From Sipunculus nudus (Eukaryota; Annelida; Sipuncula; Golfingiida; Sipunculidae): 64,000 nucleotides of DNA. The position numbers were made by a program, and so were the translations under genes. Under the pieces are notes generated by a model, which was not told the DNA's origin, did no database searches, and saw only the letters and a program-made list of their open reading frames with translations. This document shows positions 9,708-21,750 of this stretch, one piece after another. The stretch is from the NCBI GenBank assembly GCA_026874595.1, contig CM049307.1:28373079-28437078 (forward strand). The letters are read 5' to 3'. The stretch's first letter is position 1; each line of letters starts with the position of its first letter.

Positions 9708-12700
9708 AAACACGGGCTCTTACTGAACAGCTGGCTGAATCAAGGTCTGTCGGGACGTAGCACATACTCGGAAGTATGAAGAAAACGAGGTACATGTGTG
9801 CTTTTTAAAATATTCCACTACAGGGCACAGTGCACATCATGTCATGGGATACATTATCATCGAAAAATAAGTGACTGAGGTATCTTTTACAAAATAAAAT
9901 TAGTTGAAAGTCTCTTATATTATGAAATGGCAGCGATGAATGGGTACAAAGGGAAGGTTCTTGATCTATTGACTGTACCGAGTTTAAAGCAATCATAAGG
10001 CGTAATATTGATATAATGTATCATATTACCTTTAATGTTACAATAGTAATTAGATGTGACGTAGAAGTCGAGTAACAATACCAAACATAAAAGCATACGC
10101 CTCTGCCGATTACTCTAATCATATGACGTCAGACTATAGAGGTATCCTTTGGCTAAACATCCTGAGGTTTCTGCTCAAAGTGAATACTGAACAAAAAGAG
10201 TAATGGTTTCAGTCTGGAAAAAGTCTGAAATCGTATAAAGGGGGTTCTCATGTGATGTCTACCCGTTTATTTAACGAAATCATATATGGTTGATATAAAT
10301 AATTATTAGACAATTATCAAAACATATATTCTGTCGTAAATTGGACATTTTATGAAGTAATGATGAAATATTTCAATAATGCAGCAAACATATTGTATAT
10401 TAATTCAAGTGATATAAAATAACTTACCGGCGTCCATATAGACTTTCGCTTTACATATTTCTGCATGTTGCCGGAAAATATTATGAATCAACAAACTCTG
10501 CGAAATAAAATGGTTATTGGTAGCGACGGGAACAGTGTATATGTAGTCTGGAGAGAGACCTAGCTTACAGGAGCACGTTTTATTCATCAGTCCCACAGGT
10601 AATACATGTATATCATTAACAGCAATAGATCATGTCATAAGACGATCTAACAAGATTAAGGTTAACATAAAACTATCATAAAAATAAGGTAACGCGACCC
10701 CTGTATGGATTTATACAACTTGTTCTCGTCCGGGCGTCTGCTTTTAAAATCTCAAATGTATGTTGTCATATGAATTTTCGACTTGGGAGGAAAATTTTTC
10801 CATGCGAAAGCTCTCAGTTGTAGCTGAAATATGATTAGTTCAATATATAACCATGCCGCTCCGGACGTTGGCCTTCTTTGTGCTATAAATACATCCAACT
10901 TCCTTCAGTATTCACTGAAAGTCCTCAATCGCTAAATCATGAATCAGCAGGAAGTGATACAAGTTCCTGATAACATTCTTTCACCGAATTGCCGATGTCA
11001 GAAGGCAAGGCCATACTATGGGAAACCATTTACTGCCCAATATTGAGTAAATGGAAACTCCTAAACTCAACCATCCATAATGCAACAAAACCAAAATTGT
11101 CCTTCACTAAATGATTTCAATATTCTTTTCTTTTTGCAGAAAAAGTGACATTTTACCACTAAGGTATCATACCTCAAGAATATGAACGACAGATCATTTA
11201 ATTAGCGTGGTGCCCTCGCCCCCGCATGCATTTACTCTTACGGAGCTAAAGAAAAAGATTTGAAAGTCAATATTTGCTTTGAGGCAAAGTAACCGCTACA
11301 ACCATGACATTGTAAATCAATAGCGACAGCCTCGTTTTAAAATGTGTGAAAAGTAGTGTCATTTCCGATGGGTTATAGGGAATCATTCTTTCTTCAGAAT
11401 TTTATATTTAAAATTAAAACTCTCTAAGGCATTTACACGTCGTAAGTATTAAACGACCCAATAAGCAGGTTTATTTTTCCGAAGCACTACAAGAAGACAT
11501 GAAAACTAGAAAACCCTAAGAGAAAGTAAACGGCAGCATTATTCTAGATAACATATGGCATAAATTCATGGGATGTATGTCAGATAATATTTAGTGTAAT
11601 ATTGCTATCATGTAGTATTATAATTCCTATATTAGTATAACATCTCTCAAAAAAGATAAAATGGGAATTATAATAATCAACAAACTTAGGATTTTTTATT
11701 AAAATTAGAATATGAAGATATATTTTTGAGAGGTAAATTTGTACAATTCATTGCTAAAAGTAAACGGAGAGAACTCATATTAGCACAATAAACAACCCAA
11801 ATGAAATAAACATGTATAAACAAAAAACATATGAACTCCAAACCCAAGCTGCACCTTATGACTTCTGCATAATTTCCAGTCATGTGCACATACAACCCCT
11901 TGATACCCTCTTTCTCATTCAGGAGACTTTTATTAGCGGTGTGCGCTACTTTTAAACCCAAAGGAGAAACGTGTGTCACGGGTTCACCCGCTCCTTTCAC
12001 TCGTAATACATCTCTTACAATATGGCTCTGGGCCTCGACACTGGCAAAAGAAAAAAGTCGTACGTAACAATATAAATTAAGGATTTTGAATAAAAAAAAC
12101 ATATGATGTGATCACGATTTCCTCGAGAAATCCAAAAGGTTGTACTTTTAGAGTTTTCTAATAAAATCCACACCTTTGCCGTACTGGTATAATGAAGATG
12201 CTACAAATAAGATGGACCCATTCATCGTAAATACTGCTTATTTTTTCATCGGCCATGAAACTCAAATATTATATGTATGCCAGCTATATTTAGTGATTTT
12301 AACAGCAGGGAACTAATTGTTTAAGAGGTGACTGTCAATTGGAATAAACACAGCCCAACTTGTGCTTGCCTTCCCCCACTTTGTAAACGTTAAACGTTTC
12401 GGTAAACGCTAATTGTCTGTGATGGTTATAATCGACCCAGCGCTGAACTCGATCAGACTTTGGTGCTCCGTCGTTTAGGTCCAAGCTCCGGAGATTTAAT
12501 GGCGCCATATTTTTGATTAATTAGAATGGTGGAACCAAAAGTAAGGGGATTTAGATTTTAGACTAGTGAGTTCCGTTTCTAAGGCCGCATGCTCATTCGC
12601 CGAAGAGTATTTTCATCACCGGCAAAACAGAAGACTGAATTTGAACAACTGCCAAACCTCAGTTACATTTTCCTTAATTGTCAATAAAGGTCAGAAACAC

Positions 12701-13773
12701 TTATCTCGCCCTTCTACTATCCCTGAGGACACAGGTAACTAGCTCACTCTGATTGCATTGTGAAATCCTTCATCCGTGATGACAGGTTAATTATAAGTTT
12801 CTTGATTAAATCTGACGTTATGAAATGGGAACCATGGATTTACCGAAGATATATGTATTTAATTATATTCGAAAGAGCATTACCGACGACATTTAAATCT
12901 TTCAGTACATCTACTTAATCCTTTTATGAATAAAATGGTCACATGATAAGAACAAATATATTCAGATTATAAAGAGCTTACAGGATATAATTCAGTATAT
13001 AATTATTTTTATAAATGCAATGAGGCTTCTGTGGATTAAGAAGATGATATATGAATAACACATGATTAACGCGGCTTTGTCCTGATGGATTTCTTATTGA
13101 TAACACTATTTGTCAGTTTAAACAGTGTTCATCTCTGTAATAATAGCTTATGGAGAGGTAATTTGCACAGGACCACTTGGAGTTCTTGATTCAATTATTC
13201 ATGTATCACATTGTACATTTTATTCACTATATAATATGTTTTTAATTTCAATATATATATATATATATATTTATTAAACCCTTCCATAATTTAAACTTGT
13301 CTATGATAGTCATAAACACCTAGCTAATTTGGCAATACAGAAAACAAAAAGTGCAGCATTTCAAGATTCGGATAAGATAGGAGCCGTCATGTTGGATAAC
13401 AAAGCCTAAGTTTACCTTTATACATTCACCGCATGACTTTTTTCCTAAGATCACACCCTAGGTACTACTCCGGCAAAACAGCAGTCATGCACCTATAGAT
13501 TAGGTCGGGGGTCCCTGACTTCCTCAACCAGTGCTAGAACGTCGCCTTTTCCTACTTTCCTTAGTTATTCTCATAAAGCGTTCCACGAACTGCTGTTGAT
13601 GATGATCAAGACTTATGATTCCAAACAAACCCAGCAGATATGGACCAGACAGAAGATTAAAGTAAAGGGTAAAATGTTATTACATAAAAGGAACATCTTA
13701 AAAAGGCTCGCCTTAAAGAAACAAAATCAGTAAAACCTAATATTGGCGTTTTCAATAAGATATCCTTAATAAA
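9706..13773. other. AT-rich stretch without recognised genes
   Basis: About 4 kb of AT-rich sequence holds no open frame with a recognisable domain and no RNA gene I can see. The longest frame (138 codons, minus strand, 11686-12102) shows no motif and biased hydrophobic content. A short TA microsatellite lies at 13251-13271. Confidence 0.6.
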
Positions 13774-14045
13774 TGTTAAGTCGGTTTAATTTGGAGGTGC
13801 CGCTTTTTATTGTGTGCAGCGGTCTTGAAGATGATTGTTTTGCTGTGCGCACGGATGTTCCATGTGTCGTTGGCGTTTGGTTTGTGTGCCGTGCGTAGCT
13901 CGTGTTGTGGCGGCCTCGCCTGGCCGAATGTTGCATGCTCGGTTTAATCCGCATGGGTTTAACCCTAGATACACAGCGTTCTTTGTTCTGGTATGTTCTT
14001 TGGACGTGTGTACTGTGTTAGATTCTTTAGAATGTTCGAGCAATG

Positions 14046-14310
14046 TAGTCCAGCTGTTAAGAGAAGAATTGCGCAAAATGTGAAAGAAGCATGAAACTTG
14101 GCATAATAATTGGCCAGATCATACTGAACATTTTCAGATATAGGGCCAAGCGGAATTCATCCCATCTTGGTTAAAATTCAAGATGGCGGCCAAGATGGCC
14201 GCCGGATTTCAAAATATAAAAACATTTGGTTATATTTGTCCTAGAATGCTTTCCAAGTGCACTATTTCTATGCTTTTGGGGTCGATAAATTCATTTAAAT
14301 TTGCCTTTCT
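14046..14310 (+). repeat. Left arm of the fold-back element
   Basis: Landmarks are TAGTCCAGCTGTTAAG, GTGAAAGAAGCATGAAAC, TCAGATATAGGGCCAAG, AAGATGGCGGCCAAGATGG and TTGGGGTCGATAAATT. All recur inverted in the right arms. It ends where similarity stops near 14310. Confidence 0.75.
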
Positions 14311-14640
14311 TTACTAGCATAATGGACAGCAACATTATTTGTTGAGTTCTGCACAGTAGTCGAATTCATTGTGATCGTAGTCATATGAAAGTGTTGTTTG
14401 CTGGCTTAGGTTTGTCTGCTTTGTAATGAATTTGGATGCTTGAATTGTAGAACAGTTTTTATTGCAATATTTCTTCTTTTCTCCCTTTTAATTTCCCTTT
14501 ATTTGCATGTTTACAAATGAAATTGCTTTGAAGAAGTGATGGGTGCAAAAACTTATTTGTTGAAATCTGGAATAAAAAAATTAGGATTTAACTTCGTATG
14601 TAGTAAGTCCTTCGCTTTCCTCCACCCCTGTATATATACC

Positions 14641-14712
14641 ACCGAACGCCACCATCCGAGCCATGGAGAGTGGCTTGTAATAGTAATTATAACTAAGTGC
14701 ACAATCCATATT
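14641..14712 (+). repeat. Dispersed repeat family copy 1
   Basis: ACCGAACGCCACCATCCGAG, CCATGGAGAGTGGC, TTGTAATAGTAATTATAAC and ACAATCCAT occur in the same order as in three other copies in this window. No promoter box or tail identifies the class; a SINE or MITE is possible. Confidence 0.5.
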
Positions 14713-15729
14713 AACTATATATTATAATAAAACAAATTAGACAATCCATATAATATAAAATTTACCTTGTTTAAAGCTTTAATATCAGACTGAATGCGTG
14801 CGTGGCAGGATACAGACCTGGCCATGTAAGAAGCTCACACACCTGTCAGCTCTATAGATTCTGCCCTGTTTGTACCTACTGATATTGTGCTGAAAGTCTC
14901 TTTTTCATCAGCACATCCAACAGTAAAACTTGATAAAATTGGTTGAATACTGTACTTTCAAATGAAAGTGTCATTTGCTGGGGTAGGTTTTCCTATTATT
15001 ATATCATATCTGATTTCCTCTGTTTGATATCCCTTTACTCGCATGCTAACGAATGTGTTAACTGCTTTGTAGAGGCGAGGGATGAAAGAAACTTATGTAT
15101 CCTTACTGGTATCAAAGTGGAAGCTTGATATATCCATGTAAAATAGTTAAGATTTTTAAAAATCTACAAACATGATATTAAATTTTACCTAAACGTAACA
15201 TTCAAGTAAATCTTAATTAGTGCAATTAAAACTATCAAATAGTTCTGCTGAAATTTAATTTATATGTACTAGTTACATGTATTTAAACACCATGTCTGTT
15301 TCAAAGGAAATACTGTTATTTATAATTTATTTAGACTTCATGCGTGCATGACAAGATACGCGTTTATGTAGAAGCTCACCCTGTTTGCTGTATAGATTCT
15401 AGGCTTCTTTTGCCATGAAGTCATGGCTTTCAAACTGTGTGTTGGCATAAAAACAGAATCATGCATCAGCCATTAGAGTTGCGCAAGATGTTGCTGTATT
15501 CTGCCTTTGTACTTTGTTGATGAAAGCATGTAATAATCAACACTCATGTAGATACCTTTTGCACATTACTAATTTTGTGATACGGTGATGATGCAGACTT
15601 TAGACTGTATGCTCGTATGAAAGAACCAACAAGTGTCAGTAAAGTGTCACTGCCCTTTGCTGTGATGCTATTTTTGTTTTATAAAACGTGTTCCTTCCCA
15701 AAGAGTTGCCATTAAAATTCACTTCTCAT

Positions 15730-15778
15730 AATGCGTTGGTGTCAACAAAATACTTTCATTTGTTGACATTACGCATAT
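15730..15778. repeat. Hairpin inside the fold-back element
   Basis: AATGCGTTGGTGTCAACAAA is followed after about nine bases by TTTGTTGACATTACGCAT, giving arms that pair over about 18-20 bases with small mismatches. Function unknown. Confidence 0.5.
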
Positions 15779-17026
15779 GTGAAGATTCATGTAGTACATG
15801 GATATATTGTTAGAAATATTCACCACATGTATGAGTCGGTGCTGCCAAGTTCAAGCTAGCTGATCTTTCATGGATGGAAACTAAGAAAATGTTATAGCAA
15901 GGCGGAAGATAGAAAGTCGAAATCACAAAACAAAGATGAAAAATATAATGCACCCTCAGGTTCCAGACATCTTCCTCATCTTCATTACCTAAGTACAAAG
16001 GTTTGAGTTTTTATCGACTTGGTTGGTGATTGTAACGTTTCTGTGCTCTCAGCTTCTGAGCTCTGGCAACCTTCGTACTCACCTTCCTTTTATGCGAGTT
16101 TTATGCCCAAATGCAGAATGCTTGGGAAACTTGTATTTCTTACCACTCACTTCACCAAGTGAACATAATTAATGAGTATAGACTACTTCTGAATATTATT
16201 CCTGAACAGAACAGTTTATTACATCATTTTTTTGTGAAATTGCCAGCAACTTCTTACAACCTGTGCCTGAATATTTTCTTTTAGATTTGGCAGGACAAGA
16301 GCGTTTTTCTTTTGGTAAAAACACCCACAATTCCAACTTATACTAACTATCGGTTCTTTTTATCTTATGTGCAAGGTTCATTGCGATCTACAATTTTGCA
16401 TCCTGTGCACATGAAGATAACTTATTTCAATAAATGCAGCAAATATTTCTTATTTCTAATAATTATTACATTTATTAAAAGGGTGGATTATGTATGCAAA
16501 CGAATTATTTTAAGACAACACTTCGATATGCAAAGTCAATGTTAGCTTATCATCAACCATATTACCAATGTAGCAGGAAACGGCAAACTGCACAAGTGTC
16601 TACAAGTGTTTAGATTCTGTCATGCACCATCACCACAGTACTAATATAGCATATATACGGAGTTAGAATATCGCCTCGTGCTTAAGGGCGTGGTTGTATG
16701 TCCCCTGTTCGATCCCCGTGGAAGTCTCAATGGCATAATGGTGAAATCTCGCCACAAACCAAGAGATTAGCTCTAATGTCTTAACGATAGTATACGATTT
16801 CTGTCTAACAACATACCATATTTATCATATGGATAACCTTATTTCATTCAAAAGAAAGTGATACCAACAGGCCTAAATCTGTTATTTTAAAAGAAAGCGT
16901 AGCATACTGCATAATGTCGCGAGTCTCTAAATATGTACTGATTATGTCTTCATGCTAGCAAAGAGCTGCACCATCAGCTCAAGGCAAAAAAGCCATTAAA
17001 TTATTATCAAATAAAATTTGTTTTTA

Positions 17027-17163
17027 CATGGATTGTACAACTGGTTATAATAACTACTACAAGGCACTTTCCATGCCTCGGATGGCGAAGTGGTGGAAGG
17101 AAAAAGAGGACACGAAGAAAACAACCGACTCTGTACGTACCACTACAACCCACTCTCATAGCA
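17027..17163 (-). repeat. Dispersed repeat family copy 2
   Basis: On the minus strand it holds GCTATGAGAGTGGGTTGTAG, then CCATCCGAGGCATGGAAAG, GTAGTAGTTATTATAACCAG and TTGTACAATCCATGTAAAA. It is inverted relative to the copy at 14641 inside the same fold-back element. Confidence 0.5.
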
Positions 17164-17344
17164 ACATCGGGGACAGAAACTTGGTCACCAGTGAAGAGAG
17201 CCGAGCGTTTTACCAATCGACTGTCCTTTTCATTACATTGAAAGAGAAATGGTATTCAAATACGTAAAATTAACAAATATATTAAATTGCATTAGGGTAA
17301 TAAGCAAATGCGTTTTTACCGTAAGATGTATAAAGGGTAATGTT

Positions 17345-17663
17345 AGCACATTTTCAATACCAACAAAAACAGACTTCATTCACAATTTCATGATACAGAC
17401 CTGAAACCCTTATAAATTAATTTCTCGACCCCAATAACATAGAAATAGTGCATTACAATACAAATATAACCGGCTGTTTTGGGATTTCATATTTTGGTGG
17501 CCATCTTGGCCGCCATCTTGGATTTTTATTAAGATATGATGAATTCCACTCGGCCCAATATATGAACATTTAAAGTACAGTCTAGAAAATTATTATGCTA
17601 AGTTTCATTCTTCTTTCATCTTTTGCACATTTCCTCTCAATATGTAACTTAACCGCTTGACTA
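17345..17663 (-). repeat. Right inner arm of the fold-back element
   Basis: Read on the minus strand from TAGTCAAGCGGTTAAG at 17663, it matches the left arm over its whole length, including AAGATGGCGGCCAAGATGG and TTGGGGTCGAGAAATT. It is closer to the left arm than is the outer copy, for example in the GAATTCATC and TTATATTTGT segments. Confidence 0.7.
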
Positions 17664-17981
17664 ATTGGAATATTACCAAATTTGTGGTGACCAGCTAATG
17701 AGTACCAAAGGAGGTTTGGAACCTCAAAAATTGAATTCCTCAGTCCAACAAACATAGTATTAGAGTACTTGCAATGTTTTATCGGGAGATTATATCTCAA
17801 GTTATTACATTTTCTAATCTGGCGGCCATCTTGGCCGCCATTTTGGATTTTGGCCATGATAACCTTTTTTCAGCTTGGCCCTATATCTGAAATTCATTAA
17901 TAAGCTCCAAAGAATACTTTTGCCGAATTTCATGCTTCTTTCATTTATTCCTCCAAATATGGGAGCTTAACCGCTGGACTA
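17664..17981 (-). repeat. Right outer arm copy of the fold-back element
   Basis: A second, diverged arm copy lies head-to-tail with the inner one. On the minus strand it reads TAGTCCAGCGGTTAAG, ATGAAAGAAGCATGAAATTC, TTTCAGATATAGGGCCAAG and AATGGCGGCCAAGATGGCC. Its terminal 9 bases match the left terminus exactly in inverted form. Confidence 0.7.
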
Positions 17982-18010
17982 ATGGAAGGTTCTCGGCTGG
18001 AGGTGAACAG

Positions 18011-18020
18011 TTATAAATAG
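18011..18020 (+). promoter_or_regulatory. TATA box of split solo LTR
   Basis: TTATAAATAG is followed by GGGGCTGTG, in the same relative place as in the other two LTR copies, about 30 bases before a conserved AGAGAGGTGAGAG-type stretch. Confidence 0.55.
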
Positions 18021-18570
18021 GGGGCTGTGTTTCACAGCCAGGAGAGAGGTGAGAGAATATTCCAGCGGACACAGAAGCGTGTATGTCCGTTTGTGGGACC
18101 TATTCCGATAAGCGGGCAATTATAGATTTTCTTCAGATTTTCTTCTGGATTTTGTGATGAATCTTATTTGGTCAACAGTCTACTTTCTGGATTGTTACAA
18201 GAGCTTTACATTGGACTGTTATTCTCCGAGAGAATTTGTGTGAACTTTTCATCCGGCTTATACATTTTAAAGGACTTATCGCTGTGACAGTGGTGGTATC
18301 CAGGTACTGTGCACTTTTTATTTTACTGTGTGATTGTATTGATTTGTTGTTAAAAAGCTGTTATACTGTGTAATTGTATGGATTTTGTTAATTGTAATGT
18401 TAGGGTTGTTTTAAGAATAAATTATAGTTTATTAGTTAAATTATAGAATTCTTTATTCATTCCCCTAGACATTTCACGCTGCCTAGTGTTACAGAATCTG
18501 ATTTTTTATCTTCTTGACAAACTTTATGTTCATCACGCATATGTGATCTGTTGATATTAGTTCCGTAACA

Positions 18571-20142
18571 ATATGGAGCTAAAATACCTGACCTGACGTG
18601 GCAATTAGGCTAAATCTGGTAGCAGAAGCCCCTTAACAAGCTACACCGGGGGGGGGGGGGGGGGGGAGCTGTTTGCATGACACTACCAGTGTGATTTCAA
18701 GTCGACTGTACATGACACTACCAGTGATTTCAAGTCGACTGTACATCTCTCGTGACAATTAATGACGGACAAATGTTACCTTTTTGATGGAACTTCTAAG
18801 TGACGGGACCAGAAAATGATGCTTACATAGCACCAGCTTAAGCAATTGAGGAAATCCCTTTTGGCCATTAGTGGAGCACGAGCGCTTCATTATTTTACTT
18901 CAAGCAACAAGAGATATACCCTACTATATATGTTATGATATTTTCTCTGAAGTCTTAACCATTGTAATCTTAAGTTAGGTCTCGGCTGTTTTAATCTTGA
19001 AAGAAAATATTTATTGGCTCCTCAATCCCCATACTATTCTGTTTTATCTGTCATATTACATTTTACCGATAATAATTAGGAAAGTCTCTCCAATCTGAGT
19101 CTGTCATAACTTATATATTTCAGAATACAAAATTAGTTGCTACACACAAATTTTTTACTCATAGCAAGGCTAAACAAATGTTTTACGATATTTAATAGAA
19201 AAAAAGGCAAAGATTTCGGAGTGCTTCCATTTCCATAACTAACATTTGTCAATATTAATCTGCAGGCAGGACGTGTTCATTCTCCTGATTGGGCCTGACA
19301 TTTGTTAACACTGTTTTTAAACCCAAGTTTTGTTTCGTAATTTCTCGTAGGACTTCGTTTAATTTTCTAAAGAGGCATGATAAATGAACATGCATTACAG
19401 GCTACCTCAATTGTTGCTACGTAGAATTCAACATCTATAGTCTTAGCCCTCCAAAAAGCAAAAATTGCGATTAAACTCGTGAGGAAAATGTACTTTTCTC
19501 TTTCTCAAAAGTTTCGTTTAGTGCTCTCGTGTTTTCAGCATAGAGTAAGCTTATTTATGTCATGTTAGACGGGCATTAATCCTTTTAATAATTTTTATAA
19601 TTAAGTGGGCAAACTGCAAGAAATTGAATTCAGATTCTTCACTTGCTGAGAAAATTGTTCACTTTTTTAATATTTTTTTTTGTATCCGGACTGTGTGCAT
19701 TGTGGAAGTTGGATGTTGCAGTTTATGATCACATACGTATTGTTAAGAAATTAGTTGTCAGGAGAAGCATGGAAGGGGTTTTAATGAATGGAGTGGAGAC
19801 GTATTATATTATATTACGTTTCTTTCGAAAAAGTTTGGAAGTTCGCAGTTTCATAATACTCCCGAGACCATCGGTATTGGATTATCGCATGGAAGCTTAA
19901 GGGGGATACTTATATATTTATTGCCCTGAGCTGAGAGAGGAAACTCCCCTGCTTATAACTGAAACCGCTATACCAAGTTTCTCACGTAGAACTTTATAAC
20001 TTTCAATAGTTTTACAAAATATGTATTATCAAAACTGATTATTATCAGTGCCCGAGCACTTTCAGAACCAACCTGTAACGTATCCAGTGTCGGGCCGCGG
20101 GGAATAGTAACAAATAGATGTGGTCGGACAATGGTCCTCAGA
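18571..20142. other. AT-rich stretch with a G-run and a small tandem duplication
   Basis: A run of 19 G residues lies at 18648-18666. A tandem duplication follows at 18676-18743, with units of 35 and 33 bases containing CATGACACTACCAGTG and CAAGTCGACTGTA. No gene-like frame is supported; an 85-codon frame at 19643-19900 shows no known motif. Confidence 0.6.
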
Positions 20143-20187
20143 GGGCCCCGCGCTTACGCTAGTGCTAAACTAGTTTACATATGGGTG

Positions 20188-20266
20188 AAAAATCAAGTTA
20201 AATTTGAAAATATGACAAATAGAAACTGTTTCTATTTATCATATTTTTCAAATTTAAATTGATTTT
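20188..20266. repeat. Long near-perfect palindrome in the pearl-like element
   Basis: Arms of about 39 bases (AAAATCAAGTTAAATTTG... paired with ...CAAATTTAAATTGATTTT) meet at a one-base centre, with only a few mismatches. The DNA could extrude as a cruciform or the RNA fold into a long hairpin. Confidence 0.8.
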
Positions 20267-20399
20267 TTTTCTAAGAAACAGGTATTTATCAATATGCATG
20301 AGGGAAAAATCCTACTGAATCAAATTATATTAAAAAAGATATGTCTAAAAAAAAAAGGTGCAAAAGAAAATCACTGAATGTAGTCTGTTAGCCATATTT

Positions 20400-21715
20400 G
20401 ATTTTGAGCAAGTCTGTAATTCAATAGGTCTGGAGCCCTCATTGGCACCAATGATCCCTGTGAAATTTAGTAAGCTGCAGAAATGTTGTTATTGAGTTAT
20501 CAAGTGCGAAAGAAAATCAGTGATCGGGCTATGGCGGCCATATTGGAATTTCAACAGGTTTGTAATTTAATAGGTCTGGAGCCCTCATATGTACCAACCA
20601 TCCCTGTAAATTTGGGAAAGCTGAAGTATGTTGTTGTAGAATTATCAAACGCGAAAGAAAATCAGCAATCGGGCTGTCGCGGCCATATTGGAACTCAGAC
20701 AGGTCTGTTTTTTAATAGGTCTGGAGCCCTGAATTCGAACAGGTCTGTAATTCAATAGGTCTGGAGCCCTCATAGGTTCAAATCATCCCTGTGTATTTGG
20801 AAAACCTGCAGAAGGTTGTTGTTCAGTTATCGCGCGCGAAAGAAATTCAGCGATCGGGCTGTGGCGGCCATATTGAAATTCAGACAGGTCTGTTATTCAA
20901 TAGGTCTGGAGCCCTCATAGGTTCAAATCATCCCTGAGAATTTGGGAAAGCTGCAGTAGATTGTTGTTGAGTTATCGCGCGCGGAAGAAAATCAGCGATC
21001 GGGCTGTGGCGGCCATATTGGAATTCAGACAGCTCTGTTATTCAATAGGTCAGGAGGCATAGGTTCAAATCATCCCTGTGAATTTGGGAAAGCAGCAATA
21101 GATTGTTGTTGAGTTATCGCGCATGAAAGAAAATCAGTGATCGGGCTTTGGCGGCTATATTGAAATTCAGACAGGTCTGTTATTCAAAAGGTCTGGAGCC
21201 CTCATAGGTTCAAATCATCCCTGTGAATTTCGGAAAGCTGCAGTAGGTTCTTGTTGAGTTATTGCGTGCTAAAGAAAATCGCCATTGGGCTGTGGCAGCT
21301 ATAATGGAATTCCGACATGTCTGTAATTCGATGGGCCGGGAGCCTTCATAGGTACCAATCATCCCTGTGAATTTTGGAAAGCTGCAATAGATTGTTGTTG
21401 AGTTATCGCGCACGAAAGAAAATCAGCGATCCGGCTGTGAGGGCCATATTGGATTTCAGACAAGTCTGTATTTCGATGGGTCTGGAGCCCTCATAGGTTA
21501 AAATCATCCCTGTGAATTTGGAAAAGCTGCAGTATGTTGTTGTTGAGTTATTGCGTGCGAAAGTAAATCAGCGATCGGGCTACGGCAGCCATATTTGAAT
21601 TCTGTCTAGTCTGTATTTCGAGAGGTCTGGAGCCATCATAGGTACCAATCATCCCTGTGAATTTGGGAAAGCTACAGTATGTTGTTGCGGAGTTATCGCT
21701 CGCGAAAGAAAGTGT
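20400..21715 (+). repeat. Tandem array of about nine 145-bp core units
   Basis: Each unit contains AATAGGTCTGGAGCCCTCAT, CAAATCATCCCTGTGAATTT, GGGAAAGCTGCAGTA, GTTGTTGTTGAGTTATCGCG, GAAAGAAAATCAGCGATCGG and GTGGCGGCCATATTGGAATT. The GGTCTGGAGCC mark recurs at about 20428, 20572, 20718, 20757, 20903, 21046, 21189, 21336, 21479 and 21625. The 20718-20757 pair is a partial unit. Spacing is otherwise 143-147 bases. Confidence 0.9.
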
Positions 21716-21717
21716 CA

Positions 21718-21750
21718 CTGACGGAAGGACGGATGGACGGAAAGACGGAC
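21718..21750 (+). repeat. ACGG-type microsatellite of the pearl-like element
   Basis: Imperfect repeats of GACGGA/GGACGGAT/AAGACGG directly follow the last core unit. This placement is characteristic of pearl elements. Confidence 0.7.

Larger units (their letters stand above)
14046..17981. mobile_element. 3.9-kb fold-back (long inverted-repeat) element
   Basis: The element begins TAGTCCAGC and ends GCTGGACTA, with ATG on both flanks (14043-14045 and 17982-17984) as a possible 3-bp target duplication. It interrupts a Gypsy solo LTR at a point where the copy at 42191-43068 is continuous. Long arms of about 265-320 bp are inverted, with one copy on the left and two head-to-tail copies on the right. 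The 3-kb centre (14311-17344) has no transposase or other recognisable protein. It includes two inverted copies of a dispersed repeat (14641-14712 and 17027-17163) and a hairpin at 15730-15778. The superfamily is unknown; a 3-bp target would allow PIF/Harbinger or CACTA relatives, but no diagnostic motif is visible. Confidence 0.65.
13774..18570 (+). repeat. Gypsy solo LTR split by a fold-back element
   Basis: The two parts (13774-14045 and 17982-18570, together about 861 bp) align in order with the uninterrupted solo LTR at 42191-43068. Shared text includes GTGTGCCGTGCGTAGCTCG-like U3 sequence, ATTCCAGCGGACAC, GCTGTGACAGTGGTGG, AATAAA at 18416-18421 and the end TTCCGTAACA. No primer-binding site follows 18570, so this is a solo LTR left by recombination. 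The left border (TGTTAAG at 13774) is tentative; no clear target duplication was found. Confidence 0.75.

Noticed and set aside
9535-9795. Open frames of Tyr-Ile repeats on both strands
   Set aside because: They are translations of the (TA)n microsatellite.
13766-14083. Overlapping 62-89 codon frames, with a similar minus frame at 42108-42386
   Set aside because: The similarity is due to shared LTR DNA, not to a conserved protein.
16680-16735. tRNA-like GTTCGATCCCC motif
   Set aside because: The T-stem does not pair and no A box lies at the right distance.
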